Source of the DNA: Pseudomonadota bacterium
Lineage (GTDB): Bacteria; Pseudomonadota; Alphaproteobacteria; Thalassobaculales; Thalassobaculaceae
DNA length: 9,516 nt
Direction: 5' to 3'
Assembly (NCBI GenBank): GCA_027623845.1
Contig: JAQBUJ010000079.1
Span: 1-9,516, forward strand
This document shows positions 1-5,715 of this stretch, one piece after another (the first letter of the stretch is position 1; every line of letters begins with the position of its first letter). The position numbers were made by a program, and so were the translations under genes. A model generated the notes under the pieces. The model was not told the DNA's origin, searched no databases, and saw nothing but the letters and a program-made list of their open reading frames with translations.

Positions 1-120
1 CAAATCGGCCCGGTTGAGACCGCAGGCGCGGACCCGCACCAGCACCTCGTTGGGTTTTGGCTTTGGGGTCGGCGCATCGAGAATTTTGACGCCATTATCG
101 GTGACTGTCGCAGCCTTCAT
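1..120 (-). CDS. MDR-family (GroES-like) quinone/alcohol oxidoreductase, N-terminal fragment
   Basis: Only the first 40 codons are visible; the gene runs off the left edge. The translation starts MKAATVTDNG, continues through a proline/lysine-rich turn, then reads NEVLVRVRACGLNRADL. This matches the N-terminal GroES-like half-barrel of medium-chain dehydrogenases/reductases, where 'VLVRV.A.GLN..D' is a conserved strand-turn. Asn and Arg follow the GL, where zinc alcohol dehydrogenases usually have a Cys (GVCHTD), so the quinone-oxidoreductase (NADPH:quinone, zinc-independent) branch is more likely; this is family knowledge applied to a short fragment. The start is fixed by an AAGGAG Shine-Dalgarno site (CTCCTT on the plus strand, 129-134) eight bases upstream. 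The gene is divergent from the LLM-1 operon across about 290 bp. The cofactor site and Rossmann half are outside the window, so substrate class is unknown. Confidence 0.75.
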   Translation of the reverse strand, partial: MKAATVTDNGVKILDAPTPKPKPNEVLVRVRACGLNRADL

Positions 121-300
121 TCCGGCGGCTCCTTGTTGGGTGTGAGGATTAGATGACTGAGCCCGCACGGTAGCCCGAGCGGCTTTCGAGGTGAATAGCC
201 GAGGCCGGTCACGCCGCGATATCCCATGCCGGATTTAGCCGGGCACGGTCACCCGGCCCCATCGCCGACTTGATGGCTCCCGGCGGCAAAGCGCAATCGA

Positions 301-329
301 TTGGATGGCGGGGTCGCGCGCGCTAGGCT
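301..329 (+). promoter_or_regulatory. Weak candidate sigma70-type promoter for LLM-1 operon
   Basis: TTGGAT at 301-306 is followed after exactly 17 bases by TAGGCT at 324-329. Each hexamer matches only three of six consensus positions, so this rests mainly on the spacing and location. Transcription would begin near 336, placing the AGTGGCC repeats in the 5' untranslated leader. In GC-rich alphaproteobacteria such weak matches arise often by chance. Confidence 0.2.
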
Positions 330-367
330 CACCAAACCCTCGAACGCCTGTCCAGGAGAGGGTCGAG

Positions 368-395
368 AGTGGCCGGGAGTGGCCCCAAAGTGGCC
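368..395 (+). repeat. Three AGTGGCC direct repeats at helical spacing
   Basis: AGTGGCC occurs at 368-374, 378-384 and 389-395, with start-to-start steps of 10 and 11 bases, close to one turn of B-DNA. The array ends 17 bp before the LLM-1 start codon and directly abuts its Shine-Dalgarno region. Same-face repeats like this can be regulator sites, but this may also be simple local duplication. Confidence 0.6.
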
Positions 396-401
396 CGGGA
401 G

Positions 402-406
402 AGGAG
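402..406 (+). promoter_or_regulatory. Ribosome-binding site deciding LLM-1 start
   Basis: AGGAG lies six bases ahead of the ATG at 413. It selects that ATG over the in-frame upstream start at 305, which would add 36 residues with no resemblance to the LLM fold. Confidence 0.8.
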
Positions 407-412
407 AATATT

Positions 413-1516
413 ATGGATTTCGGCATATTCAATCTGTTGCAGCATCGGGACCGCGCAAAACCGCCACACGCGGTGATCGCCGAGGCGCTGGAGCATACCC
501 AGCTTGCCGAGGAACTGGGTTTCAGCCGGGCCTGGTTCGCCGAGCATCATTTCTCCAATTACAGTCTGTGCCCGTCGCCGTTGATCTTCTGCAACCAGGT
601 GGCGGCGACGACCAAGCGGATCCGGGTCGGCTGCGCGGTGCTGATCCTGCCGCTGCATGCGCCGGCGCGGGTAATCGCCGAGATCGCGCTGATCGATGCG
701 CTCTCCGGCGGACGCCTCGATGTCGGAGTCGGCAGCGGTTATCAACATTATGAGTTTGAGCGCTTGGGCGCCGACATCAGCCAGAACAAGGTGATGTTCA
801 ACGAAATGCTCGACATGATCGACCAGGGCTTGCGGCAACCGCATTTCAGCTATGACGGCGCGTTTTACCAACAGCGGCAAACCGCGATCAACGTGCACTC
901 GGTACAGACGCCGCGCCCACCGATCTGGATCGCCGGCGCCGACCCGAACAGTCATCGCCGCTGTGCCCGCGACGGCTTTATCCCCTTCATCTCCGGCGGC
1001 ATCGAGAGCCCGGAGCGGATCCGCCAGATGCGCGATCAGGTCGAGAAATGCTATGTCGAGGAAGGCAAAGACCCAGGGTCGATCCCGCTCGGCGTGCTGC
1101 GTTTTGTCTGCGTCAGCGACGACAAGGCCGTCCTCGACGCCTATGTCGACGGCGCACGGTTCCAAAAACGCATCGCCATGTCGCTACGCCATCGCAAGGA
1201 AACCATGGTCGATGACTACATGGTCGCCGAGCAGCCTTTCGCCAACGAACCGACCTTGGAGCAGGTGGCCGAAAATATCGTCGTCGGCAATGCCGAGCAG
1301 GTGGCGAAACGGCTGTGTGCGGAGATCGAACTATACGGGCCGCGGCACATGAACATCTATTTCGCCGTCGGCGACGTACCCAGCGCCGCGGTGATGAACT
1401 CGATGGAGCAGTTTTCGACCAAGGTGGTGCCGATGATTGAGGCGCATTTCGGCAAACCGCTGGCGGAAATCTGTGATGTGCCGATGCCGACGCCGGTCGC
1501 CTTGGCGGCGGAATAA
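413..1516 (+). CDS. LLM-1: luciferase-like (bacterial alkanal monooxygenase-type) flavin-dependent oxidoreductase
   Basis: This 367-residue protein opens with MDFGIFNLLQH, the first beta strand of the luciferase-like TIM barrel. AEHHF at 43-47 is the luciferase-alpha-type segment that carries the catalytic His of that family. LSGGRLDVGVGSGY at 97-110 is the flavin-phosphate-side loop typical of LLM proteins, and RPPIWIAG at 168-175 is the later conserved strand. Length is normal for full-size LLM monooxygenases. The family uses reduced FMN and O2 to oxygenate aldehydes, ketones, sulfonates or ring compounds, and usually needs a separate flavin reductase; none is in view. It leads a plus-strand operon, with 21 bp to the SDR gene and then the MOSC gene. 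The SDR could oxidise or reduce the LLM product (inference). Substrate is not deducible; the Ala/Pro-rich C-terminal tail looks disordered. Confidence 0.92.
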   Translation: MDFGIFNLLQHRDRAKPPHAVIAEALEHTQLAEELGFSRAWFAEHHFSNYSLCPSPLIFCNQVAATTKRIRVGCAVLILPLHAPARVIAEIALIDALSGGRLDVGVGSGYQHYEFERLGADISQNKVMFNEMLDMIDQGLRQPHFSYDGAFYQQRQTAINVHSVQTPRPPIWIAGADPNSHRRCARDGFIPFISGGIESPERIRQMRDQVEKCYVEEGKDPGSIPLGVLRFVCVSDDKAVLDAYVDGARFQKRIAMSLRHRKETMVDDYMVAEQPFANEPTLEQVAENIVVGNAEQVAKRLCAEIELYGPRHMNIYFAVGDVPSAAVMNSMEQFSTKVVPMIEAHFGKPLAEICDVPMPTPVALAAE

Positions 1517-1540
1517 CGCTCACAAAGCCGGAGAAGCATG

Positions 1541-2323
1541 ATGATTTTGCAGGATCAGGTCGCCGTGGTCACCGGCGCAGGAGTTGGGATCGGCGCTGCG
1601 GCGGCCGTGGCGCTCGCCGAGGCCGGGGCGAAGGTGGTGGTCGCCGATATCGACGTCGCCTCAGCTCAGGCGATGGCCAAGTCAATCACCGACAATGGCG
1701 GCTCAGCCCTGGCGGTCGAGGCGGATGTCGGCGATGTCGGATCAATCCAGCGGATGATCGACAAAACGGTCGAGGCGTTCGGCCGGCTCGACATCATTCT
1801 CAACAATGCCGGCGTCACCCGCCGGGCCGGCATCATGGACATTACCGAGGCCGATTGGGACCGGATTCACCGGGTCAACGCCAAGGGCGTGTTCTTCTGC
1901 CTACAGACCGCCGCCCGGCAGATGATCGCCCAAGGCGGCGGCGGCCGGATCATCAACATCGCCTCGATCGCCGGGCGCGGCTATGCCGGCACCTCAAACG
2001 CCGCCTATGCCGCCAGCAAGGGCGCGGTGATCAGCTTGACCAAGACCGCCTCCCAGCAATTGGCGCGCCATGACATCAACGTCAATGCGGTTTGTCCGGG
2101 GGTTACCAGCACCGCGCTTTCCCAGGCCAATCTCACGGTCCGGGCCGAGCAGGAAGGCGTCACCGTCGCGGAGATGACCAAACGCCGCGCCGCGATGATC
2201 CCGATCGGCCGGCCCAATGACCCGGAGGATATCGCCGCCATGGTGGTGTTCCTCGCCTCGCCGGGCGCGCGCAATATCACCGGTCAGTCCTACAACGTCG
2301 ATGGCGGGATCGTCCCGGCATAG
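1541..2323 (+). CDS. Short-chain dehydrogenase/reductase (classical SDR, NAD-type)
   Basis: A 260-residue classical SDR, complete. Counting from the preceding in-frame ATG at 1538, the cofactor motif TGAGVGIG is at 12-19, the NNAG strand at 89-92, the structural Asn at 114, the catalytic Ser at 143, and YAASK at 157-161 gives Tyr157 and Lys161. Asp37 at the end of the second beta strand, in VVVADID, favours NAD(H) over NADP(H). The CPG segment at 186-188 and the C-terminal NVDGG are also standard. Two adjacent ATGs (1538 and 1541) are possible. GGAG at 1530-1533 is 4 bases from the first and 7 from the second, so I take the second. It probably interconverts an alcohol and a ketone; many such proteins are labelled 3-oxoacyl-ACP reductase by homology alone. 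It sits 24 bp after LLM-1 and is very likely co-transcribed with it. Confidence 0.93.
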   Translation: MILQDQVAVVTGAGVGIGAAAAVALAEAGAKVVVADIDVASAQAMAKSITDNGGSALAVEADVGDVGSIQRMIDKTVEAFGRLDIILNNAGVTRRAGIMDITEADWDRIHRVNAKGVFFCLQTAARQMIAQGGGGRIINIASIAGRGYAGTSNAAYAASKGAVISLTKTASQQLARHDINVNAVCPGVTSTALSQANLTVRAEQEGVTVAEMTKRRAAMIPIGRPNDPEDIAAMVVFLASPGARNITGQSYNVDGGIVPA

Positions 2324-2381
2324 GGGTTATTGGTTCTGACGCCAACCTCGGGTTACCCTGCGTCGGTGCCGCCACTTTTTC

Positions 2382-2386
2382 AGGAG
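2382..2386 (+). promoter_or_regulatory. Ribosome-binding site deciding MOSC start
   Basis: AGGAG lies six bases before the ATG at 2393, supporting that start rather than the in-frame TTG at 2330, which has no comparable site. Confidence 0.75.
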
Positions 2387-2392
2387 CCCGCC

Positions 2393-2947
2393 ATGGCCAG
2401 ACATCTTCCCCGCGCCGAATTGCTTGCCGGTCTGCCGGATATCCTTGCCTCTCCCAAGGATGACGGCAGGGTCGACGGCATCGTCGTGCGCCCGGCCTCC
2501 GAACAGCGCCAAGAGGTTGAGAGCATCGGCATCAGCTTGGCCGGCGGTCTTGACGGCGATCACTGGGCCAAGGGTTGCTGGAAGTCGACCGAGGATGGCC
2601 AGCCGCACCCGGATGTGCAGATCTGCATCATGAGTTCGCGCTGCATCTCGCTGATCGCCCAGGACCGGGACAATTGGGCGGCGGCGGGCGACAATCTGTT
2701 TGTCGACATGGATCTGACCCCGTCAAACCTGCCGCCGGGCACACAGCTATCGCTCGGCACCGCAGTGATCGAGGTCACCGACACCCCGCACAAGGGCTGC
2801 GCCAAGTTCATCCAACGCTATGGCCGGGACGCCTGCGTCTTCGTCAATGTGGGCGACGGCGACAAATACAAACTGCGCGGCATTTACGCCCGCGTGGTCA
2901 AGGACGGTCAGCTTTCGCTCGGCGATACGATGAAGAAGCTGCCTTAA
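2393..2947 (+). CDS. Small MOSC-domain protein
   Basis: A 184-residue protein whose second half is a MOSC domain. A glycine-rich GGLDGDHW segment lies at 51-58, AAGDNLFVDMDL at 97-108 corresponds to the conserved 'GENL' region, and the single conserved Cys is Cys136 in TPHKGCAKF. MOSC domains occur at the C-terminus of molybdenum cofactor sulfurases and in stand-alone proteins such as YiiM and YuaD; the Cys is thought to handle sulfur or the Mo-cofactor. YiiM-type proteins are linked to N-hydroxylated compound and Mo enzyme reactions, but this one lacks the 3-alpha domain. It follows the SDR by 69 bp with its own strong ribosome site, so it is probably the third gene of the LLM-1 operon. Its stop lies 4 bp from the stop of the convergent oxygenase gene. 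The role in the operon is unknown; no Mo enzyme is adjacent. Confidence 0.85.
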   Translation: MARHLPRAELLAGLPDILASPKDDGRVDGIVVRPASEQRQEVESIGISLAGGLDGDHWAKGCWKSTEDGQPHPDVQICIMSSRCISLIAQDRDNWAAAGDNLFVDMDLTPSNLPPGTQLSLGTAVIEVTDTPHKGCAKFIQRYGRDACVFVNVGDGDKYKLRGIYARVVKDGQLSLGDTMKKLP

Positions 2948-2951
2948 TCGA

Positions 2952-3950
2952 TCACGCCGCTTCCCTTGGCCCGGCGCCGCGGGCGAAGCGTTCGTCGTTA
3001 TAGGCCTTCACTGTCGTGGTTTCGTATTTCACCGGGTTGTCGGCATCGGCGCAGGTCTCGATGCAGCTGATCGGCGCGTCGTAATTCGGCCGGGTGAAAT
3101 AGCCGATCGACAACCGCCGGGAACGGGAACGCGCCTCGACCTCGGGCACGGCGACCCGGTGCGGCGTCGAAACCCAGCGATCATTGGTCCAGCGCATCAA
3201 CAAATCACCGATATTGACCACGAAAGTATCGTCGACCGCCGGTGCATCAATCCAGTCGCCGCCGCGCGGTCGAACCTGCAACCCGCCCGCGGCCTCTTCA
3301 TTGCGCAGGATCGTCATCATCCCAAGATCGGTATGAGCGCCGCACCGTAGCTGTCCGGGTTCCAGATCCCGATCGGGGGCCGGGTAATGCAACAGCCTGA
3401 GTTGACTGCCATGGCGATCGAGCTTGTCGGCGAACCACTCCATCGGCAGATCCAGGGCCAGGGCGAAATAACGGGCCAGGCGACGCGACAAATTATCGAC
3501 CTCGGTGAAATAGGCGCGCATGGCCGGTTGCAACTCCCCCGGTGCGCTCGGCCACAGATTAGGCGCGAAATTCGGATAGGAGCGGGCCTGTGAATGATAG
3601 TCATCGTCCGGCAGATCAAACGGACCGATGGCGAAGACTTCCTTGTAGTCCGGCGGCGTCTCCCCGCCATGCATCCGCGCCAGGGTCTCCTCACCATAGG
3701 GAATATAGCCCCGGTTCTGGTCGTTGGTCGGCCGGCGAACGGTCATTTTCTGCGCCATAGGAAGGTCGAAAAACCCGCTGCCGGCGCCGTACAGCGCCTG
3801 TTGAACCGACACCGGGACGCCGTGATTGCTGACCACCAGGAAACCGATATCGCGGCAGACCTGATCAAGCTCGCGCGCCGCCGTCGCCGTGGTCGCGGCA
3901 TCGCCGGTCTCAAAGCGGGCGAGGTCAATGATTGGGATTTGGGTGCTCAT
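2952..3950 (-). CDS. 2-oxoglutarate/Fe(II)-dependent oxygenase, isopenicillin N synthase-like
   Basis: A 332-residue protein with the two-part layout of the IPNS-type family. The N-terminal DIOX_N-like segment starts with IPIIDLARF and includes RDIGFLVVSNHGV at 33-45. The double-stranded beta-helix core has the iron triad His206-x-Asp208 (GAHTDLG) and His264 (STPHRV), and Arg279-x-Ser281 (RRLS) for binding the 2-oxoglutarate carboxylate. All key residues are present, so the enzyme should be active. Bacterial members hydroxylate or desaturate small molecules, and plant relatives act on hormones and flavonoids; the substrate here is unknown. Start ATG at 3950 is supported by AGGAG (CTCCT on plus, 3958-3962). 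It lies downstream of LLM-2 on the same strand with a 74-bp gap, so the two are probably one operon, although the gap holds an unusual palindrome and tandem repeat. Confidence 0.93.
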   Translation of the reverse strand: MSTQIPIIDLARFETGDAATTATAARELDQVCRDIGFLVVSNHGVPVSVQQALYGAGSGFFDLPMAQKMTVRRPTNDQNRGYIPYGEETLARMHGGETPPDYKEVFAIGPFDLPDDDYHSQARSYPNFAPNLWPSAPGELQPAMRAYFTEVDNLSRRLARYFALALDLPMEWFADKLDRHGSQLRLLHYPAPDRDLEPGQLRCGAHTDLGMMTILRNEEAAGGLQVRPRGGDWIDAPAVDDTFVVNIGDLLMRWTNDRWVSTPHRVAVPEVEARSRSRRLSIGYFTRPNYDAPISCIETCADADNPVKYETTTVKAYNDERFARGAGPREAA

Positions 3951-3979
3951 CGGGTTTCTCCTGTCTTTAGTCGGTCAAT

Positions 3980-3995
3980 CCCAACCTAGGTTGGG
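3980..3995. repeat. 16-bp perfect palindrome upstream of the 2OG oxygenase
   Basis: CCCAACCTAGGTTGGG is identical to its own reverse complement. It sits between LLM-2 and the oxygenase, 18 bp upstream of the oxygenase Shine-Dalgarno site. As DNA it could be an operator for a dimeric regulator; as RNA it can fold as a 6-bp stem with a CUAG loop. One half overlaps the adjacent 15-bp tandem repeat. Confidence 0.7.
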
Positions 3996-4017
3996 CAATC
4001 CTAAGTTGGGCAATCCT
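3988..4017 (-). repeat. Two-unit 15-bp tandem repeat in the LLM-2/oxygenase gap
   Basis: On the minus strand, AGGATTGCCCAACTT (4017-4003) is followed directly by AGGATTGCCCAACCT (4002-3988), with one mismatch in 15. CAATCC, the core on the plus strand, appears a third time at 3976-3981. The repeat occupies almost all of the gap between the LLM-2 stop and the palindrome. Confidence 0.8.
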
Positions 4018-4024
4018 GGACCAA

Positions 4025-4858
4025 TCAAACCCCCGGCAGTTCCGCGACGGCATCGCGCATCCGGTTGATATGCTGGTCCGGCTTTAGGTCACCGCCCAAG
4101 GTCCGCAGGCACAGATGGGTGAGACCGATGTCGCGCCAGCCGGCGACGCGGGCCTGCCATTCGTGTTCGCGCGGACCGACGACGGCGACACCGGCCTCGA
4201 TGCCGAGAGTCTTGGGGTCACGACCGGCCGCCTCGGCCTCACGGTAGATGTCGTCGCGCACGCCGGGGAATTCCTCCGGCGAGCAGAGCACGAACCAGCC
4301 ATCGGCCAATTGACCGATGCGCCGGCGGATGCGCTGGGTCGGCACGCCGCTGGCGCCGATCCACATCGGAATCGGTTTTTGTACCGGCAACGGGTTCAGA
4401 CCGATATCGCAAACCCTGTCCCAGCGGCCCTCGAAGTTCACCGTCTCCTGGGTCCAGAGCAGTTTCAGCAGCGCCATCTGTTCCTCGCAGCGGGCGCCCC
4501 TGGTGTTGAAATCGGCGCCAAGCGCCTGATATTCCGCCGGCTCCTTGCCGACGCCGATGCCCAGCCGGAGCCGACCGCCCGAAAGTCGGTCCAGGGTCGC
4601 CGCCTGTTTGGCCAGCAGCACCGTCTGGCGTTGCGGCAGAATGATCACCGAGGGCACCAGTTCGATTTTTTCCGTGGCGCCGGCGATCAACGCCATCATC
4701 GTCATCGGCTCATGCAGGGGACCGCTGCCGGGGCGGATAACCTGGTCCGGCACCCGCAGATGGGTCAGCCCCAGCGCCTCGGCGGCCTGGGCAAAAGCCT
4801 TGATCGCGCCGATATCGTCCTGCAATTCCCTAACGGGCAAGGATACGCCAATTCGCAT
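4025..4858 (-). CDS. LLM-2: LLM-class oxidoreductase resembling F420-dependent (TIGR03619-type) members
   Basis: This 277-residue protein is about 90 residues shorter than LLM-1 and of a different subfamily. It begins MRIGVSLPV. The core signature LSGGRLRLGIGVGKEPAEY (92-110) is followed by an 'ALGADF..RGARCEEQMALLKLLW' helix and KPIPMWIGASG at 161-171, a pattern common in LLM proteins annotated as putative F420-dependent oxidoreductases. Alphaproteobacteria often use FMN in such homologues, so the cofactor is uncertain. The start at 4858 is preferred because GGAG (CTCC on plus, 4868-4871) lies nine bases upstream and the family N-terminus begins here; a longer frame to 4894 adds 12 residues without support. 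It is the first gene of a minus-strand pair with the 2OG oxygenase, and divergent from the isomerase-like gene at 5035. The substrate is unknown. Confidence 0.9.
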   Translation of the reverse strand: MRIGVSLPVRELQDDIGAIKAFAQAAEALGLTHLRVPDQVIRPGSGPLHEPMTMMALIAGATEKIELVPSVIILPQRQTVLLAKQAATLDRLSGGRLRLGIGVGKEPAEYQALGADFNTRGARCEEQMALLKLLWTQETVNFEGRWDRVCDIGLNPLPVQKPIPMWIGASGVPTQRIRRRIGQLADGWFVLCSPEEFPGVRDDIYREAEAAGRDPKTLGIEAGVAVVGPREHEWQARVAGWRDIGLTHLCLRTLGGDLKPDQHINRMRDAVAELPGV

Positions 4859-4910
4859 GATAGGGTTCTCCGGCTTTTGGGTGGCGTCTTCCACTCACTG
4901 GGACGTTACA

Positions 4911-4938
4911 TTGTTTCTTCGGTTGGAATTGGTAGCAT
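4911..4938 (+). promoter_or_regulatory. Weak candidate promoter for the isomerase-like gene
   Basis: TTGTTT (4911-4916), 16 bases, then TAGCAT (4933-4938, four of six matches to TATAAT). It lies in the most AT-rich part of the 176-bp divergent gap shared with LLM-2. Downstream are two GCGGTCGC copies (4950-4957, 4969-4976) and a 10-bp palindrome AATTCGAATT (4994-5003), which may be regulator sites. All of this is pattern reading only. Confidence 0.2.
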
Positions 4939-5023
4939 CGAAATACCGGGCGGTCGCATGCAAAAATTGCGGTCGCTGCGGATGATCGGCTGCAATTCGA
5001 ATTCCAGGGCGCCATGATAAGAG

Positions 5024-5029
5024 AAGGAA
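5024..5029 (+). promoter_or_regulatory. Ribosome-binding site deciding the isomerase start
   Basis: AAGGAA is five bases ahead of the ATG at 5035. This favours that start over the in-frame ATG at 5014, which would precede the ribosome site and add seven residues. Confidence 0.7.
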
Positions 5030-5034
5030 ACACC

Positions 5035-5664
5035 ATGTCCAACGTTGAGTATTTTTACGCGGCCCATTCCGCTTACGCCTATCTCGGCTCGGCTAAATTC
5101 ATGCAAATCATGGCCTCGGCCGGACGCGATATCACCCATAAACCGGTGGATCTTATCCGGGTGATGCAAGGATACGGCAGCACCGCGTTCCGGGATCGCT
5201 CGGTCAAACACCGGAACCATTTCTTCAACCGCGAGATGGAGCGTTGGGCGGAGTTTCGCGATGTGGTGATGCCGGGACGGCCGGCGAACCATCACCATTC
5301 CCCCGATCTGGCCAACCGCATGTTGATCGCCGCCCTTTCCCAGGGCCAGAACGTCGATCGCCTCGCCCACCGGATGCTGGAGGCGCATTGGGCCGAGAGT
5401 GCCGATCTCGCCGATCCGAGCAGCCTTATGCAAATCGCTGGGGATGTCGGCCTGGACGGCAAGGGATGGCTGGACCTGGCCGATAGCCCGGCCATCGCCG
5501 CTCAATACGCCGCCAACACCGATGAAGCCATCGCCCGCGGCGTGCTCGGCTCTCCGACCTATTTCGTCGAGGGCGATATGTTCTACGGGCAGGATCGCCT
5601 GGATTTGGTTGAACGCGCCTTGCAGAAACCGTTTCGCAATACTTGGCCGCCGATCACCCAATAG
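5035..5664 (+). CDS. 2-hydroxychromene-2-carboxylate isomerase-like protein (DsbA/GST-kappa fold)
   Basis: A 209-residue thioredoxin-fold protein. The N-terminus VEYFYAAHSAYAYLGSAKF (4-22) matches the 'FYFDF.SP.AYL' strand-helix of HCCA isomerases. Ser12 is at the position of the active-site Ser of NahD, where DsbA has CxxC; there is no CxxC here, so it is not a disulfide oxidase. The C-terminal ARGVLGSPTYFVEGDMFYGQDRLD (168-190) is the family signature, with cis-Pro174. Known HCCA isomerases use glutathione to isomerise the chromene intermediate in naphthalene-type ring degradation; many homologues have unknown substrates. It faces the GST-family gene convergently across 51 bp, which puts two glutathione-linked proteins side by side. 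It has no signal peptide and is cytoplasmic. There is no ring-hydroxylating dioxygenase in view, so a naphthalene pathway is not implied. Confidence 0.85.
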   Translation: MSNVEYFYAAHSAYAYLGSAKFMQIMASAGRDITHKPVDLIRVMQGYGSTAFRDRSVKHRNHFFNREMERWAEFRDVVMPGRPANHHHSPDLANRMLIAALSQGQNVDRLAHRMLEAHWAESADLADPSSLMQIAGDVGLDGKGWLDLADSPAIAAQYAANTDEAIARGVLGSPTYFVEGDMFYGQDRLDLVERALQKPFRNTWPPITQ

Positions 5665-5671
5665 CCGGAGC

Positions 5672-5689
5672 CCGGCTTTTCCAAGCCGG
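5672..5689. terminator. Hairpin between convergent isomerase and GST genes
   Basis: CCGGCTT (5672-5678) pairs perfectly with AAGCCGG (5683-5689) around a TTCC loop, eight bases after the isomerase stop. There is no clear T-run after it on either strand, so it may be a weak or Rho-assisted terminator, or an mRNA-end stabiliser serving both genes. Confidence 0.5.
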
Positions 5690-5715
5690 CGATCTTGCCC
5701 GGCGTCGCTTGATCA

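Larger units (their letters stand above)
121..412. other. Divergent intergenic region between MDR gene and LLM-1 operon
   Basis: This 292-bp gap must hold promoters for both the leftward MDR gene and the rightward LLM-1/SDR/MOSC operon. It contains a GC hairpin (GCCGGG 238-243 pairing with CCCGGC 252-257, 8-nt loop, no T-tract), a weak sigma70-like element at 301-329 and three AGTGGCC repeats at 368-395. An open frame on the plus strand extends LLM-1 upstream to 305. I read it as non-coding because it sits upstream of a good ribosome-binding site and does not look like the LLM family N-terminus. No small gene is supported here. Confidence 0.6.

Noticed and set aside
238..257. GC hairpin considered as a terminator
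   Set aside because: It has no T-tract and lies in a divergent promoter gap where no transcript is expected to end.
305..412. N-terminal extension of LLM-1 to an upstream start
   Set aside because: The extension precedes a good AGGAG site and does not resemble the LLM barrel, which begins exactly at MDFGIF.
329..1165. Long open frame antisense to LLM-1 (278 codons, minus strand)
   Set aside because: It lies wholly opposite a clearly recognised LLM gene and its control region, shows no family motif, and is the expected by-product of GC-rich codon bias.
4115..5017. 300-codon plus-strand open frame across LLM-2 and the divergent gap
   Set aside because: The opposite strand encodes a well-formed LLM protein. 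This translation has no recognisable domain and is low in complexity, rich in Arg, Ala and Gly.
4906..5661. 251-codon minus-strand open frame opposite the isomerase-like gene
   Set aside because: It is antisense to a gene with clear signature motifs and a good ribosome site, and has no domain of its own.
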